A stretch of 64,000 bases of DNA from Rhineura floridana (GCF_030035675.1 NC_084481.1:232840927-232904926), one strand, 5' to 3'. Numbered from the stretch's first letter, positions 52,970 to 63,895 are shown. The notes: generated from the letters alone by a model not told the origin. Program-made: numbers and translations.

Positions 52970-53641
52970 TAGAGATGTAAAATTTCCAGAAATTTTGAAG
53001 CCATGGAAAAAAACAGTTTTTTCCGGGGGGGTTTCCAGAAAAAAATGGATTTTTTTGGAAAAATTGAAAAAATGCAATATTAGCACTTTTTACAGATTGA
53101 AAGTCACTATGTTACTTCAGGAACATCAAATGTAAATATGTACAAGTTGGTTTGGCATAAAATTATCACATTTGGTATATTAAAAGTACATTTTCAAACA
53201 ATTATTACAAATTGAATTTACTTTTTTAAATTTTTACTTTTTTTTGGTAACAAATGCATCTAAAAGATCCTGAACTGTAAGGAACCTCTTTTGTATTTCC
53301 AGTTTATGAGGAGCAGGCAAAAAGCAAAAAAGAGAACAAACCATCAACAGGAATAACAAAGAAAATTATTTATGCCTCCGCTAGTCCTCCACAGTGTCAA
53401 GCAGACATAAAGCATCCATTCTCATAAAAAGAACTGAGAAAAAGGGGGGACCAAGATTCAATGAAACATTTTATTCATCATGCTAAAATAAAACATTCCA
53501 TAATCCATTTTGACTTCATTTTTTTTCAATTTTTCCAATTTTTCAGGAAAAAAACAAAAAAGGCTTCAGAAAAAATGGGGAAAATGGTGTGTGTGTTTTT
53601 CAAAAAAAATTCCGGGTTTTTTCTAGGCTTTCACATCTCTA
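52970..53641. mobile_element. 672-bp hAT element (TIR TAGAGATGT) with perfect 8-bp TSD
   Basis: Starts 'tagagatgtaaaatttccag' and ends 'gcctagaaa...acatctcta' in complement; the outer 9 bp are a perfect inverted repeat. Flanks 52962-52969 and 53642-53649 are both ggcttgat. Subterminal regions are runs of 'ttttcc', 'aaaaatt' and 'ggaaaa' mirrored between the ends. No transposase; internal sequence 53090-53460 unassigned. Confidence 0.9.
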
Positions 53642-53863
53642 GGCTTGATGCACTCTTTTGATAAGCAGTCCCAGTGAAATGCCTGAAATGCTTGGTTATT
53701 TGGTACTGTTGTGCTTTACTTTCGTTTGTATTCGGCTACATAAAAATCTGTAAGAATGGAATGTGAGGGTAAGAAGGGGGAAAAAGCAAACATTTTCAAT
53801 TGCAGACTGAACTGAAGGAGGTAGAGAACCAAAGCTCTTGGGGCAGAGAGACCCACTGACAAG

Positions 53864-54560
53864 CAGGGCTATGGAGTCGGTACACCACACCTTCGACTCC
53901 CTCTATTTTTCTACTGTCCGACTCCTTCATAAATTGCAAATGTATATTAACTAGTAATAACAAATTTTGTTGTTGTTCTGTAGCAACTTCAGTTTCTTCC
54001 TCAGTTGCAGGAGCATGCTCTTCAATTTCAAACATCCCTATATCTCTGAAGTGTTCTTCTAGCTGTTGGTCACCTTCATTATCTGCATTCATTAGTTTAA
54101 TTGTACTTAGCATGTTTGAAGCATTGTCAGTTACAATACAAAGAACTTGTTCTTTTTTAAGTTCATAATCTTGCAGAACATTTTCCACTAAGACCTGGAG
54201 AAACTCGCTGGTGTGATGAGCTTCTGTGTCTTTTACTGCCAGTGTCTTGGTAACTATTTCATTCTTGTCACAAACAAATCGGACATTGATGGCAAAATAG
54301 TTCACTCTGTGGCATGTGTAGGCATCCATTTTAAGAAATACAAAGCGTCCCTTGAGAATTTTTTTAAGTTCTTCCTTTTGGTTAAGGGCTTCTTCAATCA
54401 CTATTTTTCTAATACTATCTCTTTCCAGAGAAACACCAAGTTTGCAGGCCATTTCTTGTTATAATATTATAAGTTTTTATTTTGAAGTCGGAGTTGGTAC
54501 ATTTCTACCGACTCCACCCAAAATTGCTTCCGACTCGACAACTCCGACCCCACAGCCCTG
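53864..54560 (-). mobile_element. Internally deleted hAT with transposase remnant, 8-bp TSD
   Basis: Ends 'cagggctatggagtcggtac' and 'ccgaccccacagccctg' are inverted repeats of the CAGGGCTGTGGAGTCGG type. Flanks 53856-53863 (ctgacaag) and 54561-54568 (cttacaag) match at 7 of 8. At 697 bp it is far shorter than an autonomous hAT (2.5-4 kb). Confidence 0.9.
53870..54452 (-). pseudogene. hAT transposase remnant
   Basis: An open frame of 218 codons begins at 54452 (MACKLGVSLERDSIRKIVIE) and runs on past the element's left end; about 195 codons lie inside the element. Visible features: KGRFVFLKMDAYTCHRVNYF and, about 70 residues later, VTDNASNMLSTIKLMN, where the Asp of TDNASN fits the second catalytic position of the hAT RNase-H-like fold. 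An acidic linker (EEHAPATEEETEVATEQQQ) follows. The N-terminal BED finger and the C-terminal hATC dimerisation domain are absent, so it cannot be a full transposase. The frame staying open over this length suggests modest age. Confidence 0.8.
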
Positions 54561-54844
54561 CTTACAAGGCATACCAAGGAAAAAGTCCCCTGGCACGTTG
54601 CCCCCAGCCTTGCTTCAGAAGGCTGTGGCACATGCATGCGAGTGTCAACAGTGGGGGCTTGTCTTGAACCTCATCCATGTTTGGTCCTTTTTAAGAACTG
54701 GAAACGCCTCAGAGCGTGACCCATCACTGACTGCTCCTGTCCCAAGGTCCTTTGTGACAACCAGGACGGTCGCAAGGTCATGATTATGCTTCTGCATTCT
54801 AGTACCTTTCCTGCAGAGGCAAAATTCCCAGCGCATCATTTGTT
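54561..54844 (+). other. RTRAF intron 2, unassigned
   Basis: No feature recognised. Confidence 0.25.
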
Positions 54845-55075
54845 TTAAGAACATAAGTAGAACCTTGTAGCTGGCTCAGACCAAGGGCCTAGCTAGCCCA
54901 GCATCCTGTTCTCACAGTGGCTAACCAGATAACGCTGGGAAACCCACAAGCAGGACCTGAGCGCAGCAGCACTTTCCCTACCTGCGAATCCCATCAACTA
55001 ATATTCAGAAGGATACTATCTCTGACAGTGGAGGTAGAACATAACCATTGTGGCTCGTAGCCATGGATAGCCTTA
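54845..55075 (-). repeat. CR1-L3-type LINE 3' end
   Basis: Complement of the tail 'taagaacataagtagaacct', then 'agcatcctgttctcacagtg', 'caagcaggacctgagcgcag', 'tctgacagtggaggtagaac'. Confidence 0.85.
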
Positions 55076-55085
55076 TCGTTTCTTT

Positions 55086-55240
55086 GTGTTAGGTTTACAT
55101 CTTCCATGATGGAATTCAAGGTGGCATACGTGAAGTCCCCAAGCGATCTCCCATCCAGGCTCTGGACAGACCCAGGCCTGCTTAGCTGCAGCCAAGTTGT
55201 TGCATCCCGTGCCTACAGGCCATACCCAAGGCCAGGGTGT
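55086..55240 (-). repeat. 5S-rRNA-headed SINE
   Basis: Complement shows the 5S internal-promoter block ('gcgatctcccatccaggctc', 'aggcctgcttagctgcagcc') and the same 5' extension as the copy at 32585 ('gtgcctacaggccataccca'). Confidence 0.7.
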
Positions 55241-55462
55241 CGCTTCTGTGTGTATGGAAGCCTTACAAAATGATAAATATTGAGCATACTGACAGGAAAG
55301 GTGTTCAAGTGCACCAGACCAGCAACAAGATTTATTTCTCTTTCTTACCCCACCTGCATTCCTTAGTGCTGCCCTCCAAGTCAAGAAACCAGTTGCCTGG
55401 AAAACTGCTTTCCCAGACATAACCTGCAGCCTTTCTTAATTCCTTATGAATCATTATTGTTA

Positions 55463-55678
55463 GCCAGTGTGGTGTAGCAGTTAGAGTGTTGGACTAGGAC
55501 CCGGGAGACCATCCCGATTTGGACGTGAAGCTCACTGGGTGACTGTGGACCAGTTGCTGTCTCTGAGCCTGACCTACCTCACAGGGTAGTTGTGAGGAGA
55601 AGGTTTGGAGCAGGAGAACTGTGTGCACTACTTTGAGCTCCTTGGAGGAAAGGTGGGATAAAAATGTAGTAGTAGTAA
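55463..55678 (+). repeat. tRNA-headed SINE (family 2) with L2-like tail
   Basis: Head 'gccagtgtggtgtagcagtt', 'agagtgttggactaggaccc' and body 'gaagctcactgggtgactgt' are the same as in the Sauria-type SINE at 38997. The 3' part, however, is 'gagctccttggaggaaaggt', 'gggataaaaatgta', resembling the L2-like LINE tails, not the Bov-B tail. Confidence 0.78.
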
Positions 55679-55733
55679 TTATGCTTATGAATCATTCAGA
55701 GTTGTCATTTCAATCTTCCTTTCTCTTTTACAG

Positions 55734-55833
55734 TACCTTAAAGATGTAAATTGTCCCTTCACCATCGAAGAACGACAGGAAACCATTGACTGGCTTCTGG
55801 GATTGGCAGTTAGGCTTGAGTATGGGGACAATG
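55734..55833 (+). CDS. RTRAF: RTRAF coding exon 3 (residues 64-96 plus one base)
   Basis: After acceptor 'ctttctcttttacag': YLKDVNCPFTIEERQETIDW, LLGLAVRLEYGDN, then donor 'gtatgt'. It corresponds to human YLRDVNCPFKIQDRQEAIDWLL... with conservative changes. Exon phase is carried by one G. Confidence 0.97.
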
Positions 55834-56902
55834 GTATGTTTGGGTTTTCAGCCTCCCTTGTCTTAAAAGGAAGTATAGATCATTTTCCTTTTAATTTCAG
55901 ATGGCGGCTCTGTTTTTCAGCCTGAGCCAGAGAGAAGCCAGGAAGTATGCATTAATTAAGATTGCAATTTACTGTTAATTTGTGGGTTTAGTTTGTCAAA
56001 GAATACTCCTTTATTTCAGTCCTGGGCTAGTGTCTTTAAAAAGGCAACAGCTTACCTCAGGGTGACTTTTATTGAGCTCAATAGGACATACTTTGAGGAA
56101 AGCATGCCTCGGATTGGGCTGCAATGCATTTGTTATGGCTTAAGCTTTGTTTCCTCCTCTGTCAGTTGCATGAATAGTAAAGGTGTCCAATGTTGGGGTC
56201 ATCCATGGCTGCAAAGGAGGATAGGGTGAGGGGGCGTACGCAAAGTGACATTGAGAGATAATGGACCCTTTCCTGCAAGCAGAGGTACTTCCGCACTTGA
56301 CATTGGCAAGATTCAGTTGCTAGGCATCAGCGAGCCCAAGGGTAGGCTGAAGCACACAGGTCACAATAAGTCTTGTTAGCCGTTCACTCTTCCTTTTCAC
56401 TGCAAATGGACTAACATGGCTGCCCTTCTGGAATGGAGGCGGTAATCCTTGGAGGATCCTTTTGTTCTAGATTTGCAGTCTAAACGTTTCACAATATCTC
56501 CAGCCCTAACGTAGCATGTACAACCAGTTCTTTAAAAATGAAAGCACTGTAATAACATGCTTTCCAGTCAGTTTGCTTTAAGGCTGTGATCCTTGGAAGC
56601 CACTTGAGTTCTGGCCTAATAGTGGGGCTAGCTTTGAAGGGAGTGTGTTTGAGAGGCCAGGGGTTTTTATCTTGAGGGTTTCCCCTTGAGTAGCTGCAAG
56701 GTAGCGTTACGCTGTCTAGCATACAATTACTACTTAGGGCGGAACAACTCATTTGACAAACAGGATTGGGAACCTGGCTCTCTGTCAAACAGCTGCAAAG
56801 GGGGAAACGTCACTAATTCCTTCTCCACCCACCCCCACGTTGCTTTTTCTCTGCAACCACCTCCCTTCCCCCCTCAGGTTTTTTAATTACTATTAAATCA
56901 GA
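55834..56902 (+). other. RTRAF: RTRAF intron 3, first part, unassigned
   Basis: About 1.07 kb with no repeat that I can name. Confidence 0.3.
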
Positions 56903-57446
56903 AGAAGTCTAGGACTGGGTTGGCAGCTGTGAGAGAACTAGAAAAGGTCCTCAAATGCAAAGATGTATCACTGAACACTAAAGTCAGGATCATTCAGACC
57001 ATGGTATTCCCGATCTCTATGCATGGATGTGAAAGTTGGACAGTGAAAAAGGCGGATAAGAGAAAAATCAACTCATTTGAAATGTGGTGTTGGAGGAGAG
57101 CTTTGTGCATAGCATGGACCGCAAAAAAGACAAATAATTGGGAGTTAGAACAAATTAAACCAGAACTATCACTAGAAGCTAAAATGATGAAACTGAGATT
57201 ATCATACTCTGGAGACATCATGAGGAGACAGGATTCACTAGAAAAGACAATAATTCTGGGAAAAACAGAAGGGAGTAGAAAAAGAGGAAGGCCACACAAG
57301 AGATGGATTGATTCCACAAAGGAAGCCGCAGACCTGAACTTACAGTATCTGAGCAGGGTGGTTCACGACAGATGCTGTTGAAGGTCACTGATTCATAGGG
57401 TCGCCATAAGTCGTGATCGACTAGAAGGCACATAACAACAACAAAC
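56903..57446 (+). repeat. Bov-B (RTE) LINE 3' end with readable ORF2 C-terminus
   Basis: Open frame 56920-57381 (153 codons): ISMHGCESWTVKKADKRKIN, SFEMWCWRRALCIAWTAKKT, KPELSLEAKMMKLRLSYSGD, EKTIILGKTEGSRKRGRPHK. Tail 'gccataagtcgtgatcgact' and (ACA)n. 5'-truncated near the same point as the copy at 41585. Confidence 0.92.
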
Positions 57447-57458
57447 TTGGCCAACTAC

Positions 57459-57645
57459 TGTTGTTGTTTTCGTTATGTACCTTCAAGTCTATCACGACTT
57501 ATGTCGACCCTGTGAATCAGCAACCTCCAAGAACATCTGTCGTGAACCACCCTGTTCAGATCTTGTGAGTTCAGGTCTGTGGCTTCCTTTATGGGATCAA
57601 TCCATCTCTTGTTTGGCCTTCCTCTTTTTCTGCTCCCTTCTGTGC
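57459..57645 (-). repeat. Bov-B (RTE) LINE tail, inverted partner
   Basis: Begins with the complement of the tail ('gttgttgttttcgttatgta', 'caagtctatcacgacttatg') and extends to the complement of the KRGRP region ('ggccttcctctttttctgct'). Only 12 bp separate it from the end of the + strand copy, forming an inverted repeat of ~190 bp per arm. Confidence 0.9.
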
Positions 57646-58111
57646 CAACCACTGTAGTCCAAGGTAAAAGCAAGGGTGGGGGAATGATTAAACATGCACC
57701 CAGCCCTGCTCTGCCCATCCCTTCTCCGCTTCAGATCGCTGCTTCTCCTTGCCATTTTGCGCCTGCTCTGTTGATAGCTGCAACCAGATATTTGCTGTTT
57801 GGGCAGCACTTCTTTGTTTCCTGCACTTCTGAGGAAATCTGTTGTTTTCTTTCTCTGAACAACAGCGTTCACTGCTACTTAAGCGTCATTATTTGTATTA
57901 GTAATTGACAAGCTTCCGAAGCGAAAGCTGCAAAATGAAGGCTGCGGACAGCTTCGGCAGCTGCTGCCATTCTGTGCACAGTCTGTTCTCACAGAGGAGA
58001 ATAATAGTGTAATGCTTGCTTCCTTTGTTGGCCTGGGGCTTCCTTTTGTTTTTAGCTTATTCTGTAAAACCCATTGCCGCTCACGGATCAAAACGGCTTT
58101 TGTTTCAACAG
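57646..58111 (+). other. RTRAF: RTRAF intron 3, last part, unassigned
   Basis: No repeat recognised; ends in acceptor 'cttttgtttcaacag'. Confidence 0.35.
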
Positions 58112-58198
58112 CTGACAAGTATAAGGACTCCACGCCTGAAGGGGCTAAAAATGCAGACAATGCTTCCAAAAATGCAGAACCTCTGATAAACCTGGATG
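58112..58198 (+). CDS. RTRAF: RTRAF coding exon 4 (residues 97-125 plus one base)
   Basis: ADKYKDSTPEGAKNADNASK, NAEPLINLD, then donor 'gtgagt'. The second half (NA(T/S)KNAEPLINLD) matches the mammalian protein. The first half, equivalent to human EKYKDLVPDNSKTADN, is more variable, as expected for the linker between the two helical halves. Confidence 0.96.
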
Positions 58199-59070
58199 GT
58201 GAGTGAGGGTGCCCCTTTATTTCATGCTGTAAAACTGGAGCAGAACACCGTCAAGGGCCACGTTCCCCGAGGGGTAGTCTGTTAGGGGCTATGTGGTGGT
58301 GGGTGGGGCTGAAGCCAGTGATGGGAGGGGCCAGAGCTAAAAGTGGGTGGGACCGTCTCCACACAGTGGGCTGCCAGGAAGGGGGCAGATCGCTCTGACA
58401 AAAAGGTCTGAACTCCAGAGGACTTTTTCCTCCTCCTGCTTCCATCTGTTGCAGCTTTTTACCAGGCCAGCTACTGCATGAAATCAGGCCAAGGGCAGCC
58501 AGTACCCCATTCTTGCTGGAAAATATTTATTTATTTTTCTTTAATTTGTTTATCCTCTTTATATCCTGCCCTTCCTCCCAAAGGAGCTCAAGGCAGTGCA
58601 ATTATTATTGCAGCAATTTAAAAATAATTCTAAAAACAGTTGGAAACATTCTCTCAACCAGTGATTTTAGGGTTGCCAGGGTCTTTCAGCCATCAGATGC
58701 CTGGGTAAACAGGAATGTCTTCCTCCTGAAAGTCAATAATGAGGGAGACAGATGCACATCACCAGGGAGGGCCCAACATGGTTGCTAATGGGCGGGTCAT
58801 TCCTTTTAGGTTCTTTGGTCCCAAGCCGTTTAGGGCTTTGTATGCTAGTACTACCACCTTGAGTTGGGTTTGGTATCTCACTGGCAGCCAGCGCGGATCT
58901 TTCAGACCCATTCCACAAATAGGGATCCGCCTCTGAGCAGGCCCTGTCCTGGGTCAGCACCAACCAGGCAGCCCCCAGTAGCACTTAAATCAAGCAATTA
59001 TGAAGAGAATTTCAAGCTGCTGATGTTACTTTTTTTAATTTGTATGTGTGTGCTTGTGCTTTTTTCACAG
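58199..59070 (+). other. RTRAF: RTRAF intron 4
   Basis: Holds the inverted L2-like LINE listed separately (58525-58990). The rest is unassigned. Confidence 0.4.
58525..58990 (-). repeat. L2-like LINE 3' region
   Basis: Complement of the tail ('atcctgcccttcctcccaaa') near 58563, then 'aataatgagggagacagatg', 'ggtcccaagccgtttagggc', 'gttgggtttggtatctcact', as at 13583. Confidence 0.8.
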
Positions 59071-59159
59071 TAAACAATCCTGACTTTAAGGCTGGTGTGA
59101 TGGGTTTGGCAAACCTCCTTCAGATCCAGCGTCATGATGACTACTTGGTGATGCTGAAG
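59071..59159 (+). CDS. RTRAF: RTRAF coding exon 5 (residues 126-155)
   Basis: After acceptor 'gcttttttcacag': VNNPDFKAGVMGLANLLQIQ, RHDDYLVMLK, then donor 'gttagt'. Differs from the human sequence as I recall it at one residue (MALAN to MGLAN). Confidence 0.98.
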
Positions 59160-61114
59160 GTTAGTTTACTCATGACCTATTCCTTTAGGAAGATGGTTTG
59201 TATAACCATGCTGATCCCCAAAAGTTACTTAACATGTTAACGACTTTTTGTATTTTACTTAAGAATTGAGTGGGGGAGGAATGTTGAATGGGAAAGGGAC
59301 TTGTACATCACGTTGTCCAAGTTTCTGCCTTGAGACAGCATGTCCTCTTCCTTACCAGTGTCTTACTGACGCTTGCCTATCTCTGGAAACTCCTCCCTTT
59401 TCTAACTCTTGCTCTTCTTAGTTGGGAGATTTTCCCTAAGCACACCTTTCGGTGGCAGGACGATCACTTATTCCACCTATAAGCAGCATTTAAAACTCAG
59501 AAGGCATTCCTAATGTCCATCTGTAGCCTACCATCCTGTCCTTCAAATGTGCACTTAGGTTAAAACATATGCAAAATCTTCCAGCCGCAAGAGCAGCTCA
59601 GCCAAGGCGAAGCGTCAGAAGTGTTATTGAAACTGTGACTCAGAAGGAAAGGAGGAGTTTTGCAGCTCAATCCAAAGTGTGTTTACTCATGAGTAAGCCC
59701 TGCTGGCTTAGGCCAGTGGCACTTACTTGGGAGTCAGTGCGTTATGGTCATGTGAATCCCCAGTTCCTGCTTCAAGTAAATGTAGGTTTGCTACAGGTTT
59801 TCACTTTCTTTCATTCCACTTTGCTTGGCCAAGTGGAGATGAAGGGACCTTGCGTCAGGGCTCCTGCCATCTCTGCCATTAGAGAGGCCCTGGAGGATCC
59901 TGGACACAACAAGCATGGCAGTTTGTGCTACAGTTGCAGCTCCTCTGTCGATGCTTGGTTCTGCCTTTTCCCCATGGTGTAGCTAACAATCTCTGACTGG
60001 GCACAAACAGAAATAATAGATGACCCAAAGTTCTCGTTTCCGGCACCAGGTCTTTAAAATCCACTTTTGTTGCAGTGGTGGACTTTGAAACGTGGCAGCG
60101 GTCATGAGGTTTGCGCAGGGTGTTTGAGCAAGCAAAATGCAATAGAGAAGCTTGTCAGAATTCAAAGGCCGTCCTTAGCCATGTGGCAGTTGTGATTTAA
60201 GCCTCTGGTACATGCATGGGTGACGTGCTCAGCCACCTTGCGATTATCCCTGCAGTCATTTGGTCTGTTATCCATTCACACTGTGTGGAAATCCCTGTAT
60301 GGCAAGCTAAACATGCAAACAATGTGCGTTTAAATCCCAGTGGCTGCTTTGTTTAAGGAAAAGCAGCTCTGGGAGACTGTAGTTCAGAGCAGAGAAGAGG
60401 CCAGATAGCGGGGTGTAAATCTGTGGCCTACCTGCCTTTTCCCCCCACCCCAAATCATTCCTCCACGCTCTGGCTTTCCCTCCATGGGTTGTTCTGGGTA
60501 CCCATGGAAAGGTTAAATGCCCACTACCACTTAAATCACCCCTACCATGAACAAAGCCTGTCACTGGGATATCACAACACACATTTGTTGCTTGTGACAT
60601 CTTTTTGTGGCCTCGAGAGGCAGCAGCTTAAGGGCAAGGTGTTGGGTGCTTGCAAACATTCACTGCTTAATCCCTCATTCCCACCTGAATGCTTAGAAGC
60701 TACGGCAGAATCAGACACAACCAATCCCTCAAGGGGCTGGCCGGTGAAATTGATTTCATAGGAAGAAAGTGAGTGTATTCAAACAGTGGGTCACTTGCCT
60801 ACCACTTAGAAAGCCTTGGAAGATTCAGCTGAAAGGAGCTCAAGGGCACCTGCTTTTGGCTGCTCATATTTGCTGCTTGTTTCCTTTGCCTTTCTCCTCT
60901 TCCCTCCCTCTGCCCCCCCTGCCAAATTCTACCATGTAGGCTCCTCAAGGAGCTGACTTATTACCCCCACCCCTTTCTGCACCCCTATAGATGGCGCTGT
61001 ATACTTTGCCACCATGCGTCATGCTGGCTTTTCTAGGCTCTCCTAGATTGCTCTGGGCCAGAGGGATTCACCAGCTCTTATCTGTGCTGCCTTCTTTTTT
61101 CCCCCTCTTCCCAG
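59160..61114 (+). other. RTRAF: RTRAF intron 5
   Basis: Nearly 2 kb with little recognisable repeat; a weak arm of the small MITE of 13787 at about 59670-59735. Otherwise unassigned. Acceptor 'ttttttccccctcttcccag'. Confidence 0.35.
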
Positions 61115-61183
61115 GCAATTCGCATCTTGGTTCAAGAGCGCTTAAGTCAGGAGGCCGTCGCAAAGGCAAATCAGTCCAAAGAG
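61115..61183 (+). CDS. RTRAF: RTRAF coding exon 6 (residues 156-178)
   Basis: AIRILVQERLSQEAVAKANQ, SKE, then donor 'gtacat'. It corresponds to human AIRILVQERLTQDAVAKANQTKE with three conservative changes. It begins the C-terminal helical half that contacts partner proteins. Confidence 0.97.
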
Positions 61184-62214
61184 GTACATCTCTCTCCCTC
61201 TCTCTGTGTCTCTCTCCCTTTCTCTCTCTCTCTCCTGTGAATAATTCACCTGAATTATGGCCTCTTTCCATGGCTTTGTTTGCAGTTTGAAATCCTGCCG
61301 CATGAACAGCTTTGGCAAAGTTTGAAACCAGCAACAATCTAGGCAGCCATGCATAGAAAGGATGCCAAGGGGTGGTCACAGTTCAGAAGTAGCCACAACA
61401 CCAGACAGTTACTTTAAATAAAAAGCTCATTTTCTAGAGAGAACCTAACCCTAATAAACGTGTGTCGACTACACCCATGGTGTGATGTTAACTAGCCAAA
61501 CACCCGAAAGCTTCTGTGGCGGAACCTGCTTTTAGCTGTTCACAGATTCGCTTAGGAGTGGCAAGGGACAGACCCTCTCCAAAGCTGTCTAGCTAATTGA
61601 GCACAAGGGTTGCTAGAATTAATTGATCCATTAAATTAGTAAGATCAGGACAAGCAGCAGGTAGCCCAAAGCAGTGCACATTCAGAGGGAAGAGTCGTGT
61701 TGTGTTCTGTTTCTTTAACAGCTCGTGCTGAGAACAGGCACCGTAGAGGGAGGTCAGCTGATAAAATTATCTTCACCCCTTTTAGGCATTGCAGTGGCCA
61801 GAGCTGGGCCTGCACAGTAGCCAGCTGTGCTAGGAGACCACATTGCCCATTAATCTCTTTTGACAGGTTCCCTCGTGGCAACTTGCCCTGTGCAATAACT
61901 CCAGAGCGCTTCTCTTGCCAGCTGCTTGAGGCCACTAGACAGATGATCCTTGGGTGGTAACCATTAGGGCTGCGAGCTTAATGTGGTAGATTGCGCGGCA
62001 AAAGTTTTAGCTGATGAATACATGGGGTCTGGTTTAAATTGAGGACGATGTGAATTAAAGGCTTTTTTTTTTTTTGCTGTGAAATTACAGATGAACCTCC
62101 TAACAATTCATATACTTGTGTTTGTTTTTTCACGTGCAAGTCTTCTCTCACTTCAGTATTTTAAAAGCCACCTACAGTCAGATTTTGATAATATGCAAGT
62201 TTATAAGGAGGGAG
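61184..62214 (+). other. RTRAF: RTRAF intron 6, first part
   Basis: A (TC)n run lies immediately after the donor (about 61192-61234). Otherwise unassigned. Confidence 0.35.
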
Positions 62215-62300
62215 AGCTATAACTGAATGGTGTAGTGCATCATTCGCATGCCTAAATTCCCAGGTTCAATCACCAGCATCTCTAGTTACGTGTAACCAGC
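62215..62300 (+). repeat. tRNA-headed SINE (family 1), degraded head
   Basis: 'agctataactgaatggtgta' (degraded A box), 'tcattcgcatgcctaaattc', 'ccaggttcaatcaccagcat' (B box). Confidence 0.6.
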
Positions 62301-62309
62301 CTGGGACCT

Positions 62310-62810
62310 GGTTACTGCCTTTGCCTGTATATTTTGTAAACCACGTAAGAGGTCTTTACATTCAAGCGATATATACATTTTGTGAAATAAATTAAAACAA
62401 TATATGTACTCCCTTATGCATCTATTCAAAATCCAAGATTTTGCTTGGATGCCCTCGCTGAGCAAAGTTTGATGGGAGTCTGTAAAGAGCAGGGCCGCCT
62501 TGGTGGTGGTACCAATGCTGTTGCATGTCTTCCCCAGAAGGCTTGCCTAGGTCCAACTCTCTATAGTTTCAGGCAACAGGTGAAAACCTAGTTTTTCTGC
62601 AAGTTTGTGGTACTGAATGAGGCTGTTTCCTTTAGGTTATTTTGATTACTGCAGGGCTGATCATTGTTACTTTTTTGTTGGTATATTTTTTGGCCTTATA
62701 TAGACTTATTTTGTGATATGATGCTGTATTTGCGTTGTTCAAGCTTTATTTGTAGGTACTTTGAGTTTATGTCCAAACAAACGGCAGGATACACTTAAAA
62801 AAATATAATA
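62310..62810 (+). repeat. Old L2-like LINE pieces
   Basis: 62310-62400: 'gtatattttgtaaaccacgt', ending 'gtgaaataaattaaaac'. 62440-62810: 'ggcaacaggtgaaaacctag' corresponds to the 'SFRRQVKT' region, tail 'gtaggtactttgagtttatg'. Both strongly diverged. Confidence 0.5.
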
Positions 62811-62979
62811 GCTTGAAAGGGGTCCCAAGTCAGGCTGTGTCTGACATCCTGGAATGCAATTGAGAAGCCCAGGATGGCCGTGGGTTAGATGGACCGACAG
62901 TCAAACTCCACATTTATGTTTCTGCTCCTTTAAATCGAATGGGTTTTGAGGCAGATGACGCAGCAACTATAGGGCTAGA

Positions 62980-63510
62980 ACAACTCCCTACAAAAGAAGG
63001 TTGCTGGGGCTTTTTAGTTTAGGGGGGGAAAGGCGAGAGTCCATGACAGAGGTGTATAAAATTATGCACGGTATATAGAAAGTGGCTAGGGAGAAGTTCT
63101 TGCTGTTCTGAATCTCCCCACGATAAGCTTCATTGCATGGGTTCTAGTACTGAGAGGGAGAAAAAGGAAGTACGTCTTCGCACAGCGCAGAGTTACATTC
63201 TGGAATTCGCTACCACGTAGTATAATGATGGCCACCAACTTGGATGGCTTTCAGGGGGCTGAGTCAAATTCAAGGAAGATAAGGCTGTCGGTGGCTACCA
63301 GTCATGATGGCTGTGTACCACCTGTGGGATTGGAGGCAGTGTGACTCTGAGTAGCATTTCCTAGGAGGAATCACAACTGGAGAGAGTGCTGTTGCACTCT
63401 GGTGCAGCTTAAGGGCTTCCCAGAAGCATCTGGTTGGTTAGCGTGAAAACCGAATGCTGGACCTGGTGGGCCTTTGGCCTTGTCCACCAGCCAGGCTCTT
63501 TGAAACCATA
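62980..63510 (+). repeat. CR1-L3-type LINE 3' end
   Basis: 'gctggggctttttagtttag', 'aggtgtataaaattatgcac', 'gatggccaccaacttggatg', 'aagcatctggttggttagcg', tail 'ccagccaggctctttg'. Collinear with 48840-49360 but diverged and with small indels. Confidence 0.8.
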
Positions 63511-63895
63511 AGATCTGTAATAATCAGACAGCCCTATTGTGGAATAAATTTTAACTTTTAAGCATCTTCCTTTCCAAGGGCTTTAAACGTCTGCGGCCAC
63601 AATCCTGCACACCACATGTGGTGGAATTTTTCAGCAGAAATCATTGGAAGCAGCAGTGGGGAAATTCTGGTCGTCAAGGCAGTTAGCGATTGGAGCTTCC
63701 TCTTGTAGGATTTGCAGGATTTAAGCAGAGTGAGTGGAAGCGACATCCTCCTATCCTTTAGGCGGAGGTCACCGAATTTGCAGGAATCAGTGACAAATTC
63801 GGACGAATTTATTGACAGCTCTGCACATTTATTGAACCGAATACATAACATTTTGTTTACAATGATATTCTGCCTTTCTCCCTTTTCTCTTTAAG
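63511..63895 (+). other. RTRAF: RTRAF intron 6, last part
   Basis: Unassigned; ends in a pyrimidine-rich acceptor 'cccttttctctttaag'. Confidence 0.4.

Noticed and set aside
54845-55075. Possible conserved exon because of long similarity with several other places in the window
   Set aside because: The similarity is to the CR1-L3 3' UTR family, not to a gene.
61430-61460. Telomere-like 'cctaaccctaa'
   Set aside because: Only one and a half units; chance.
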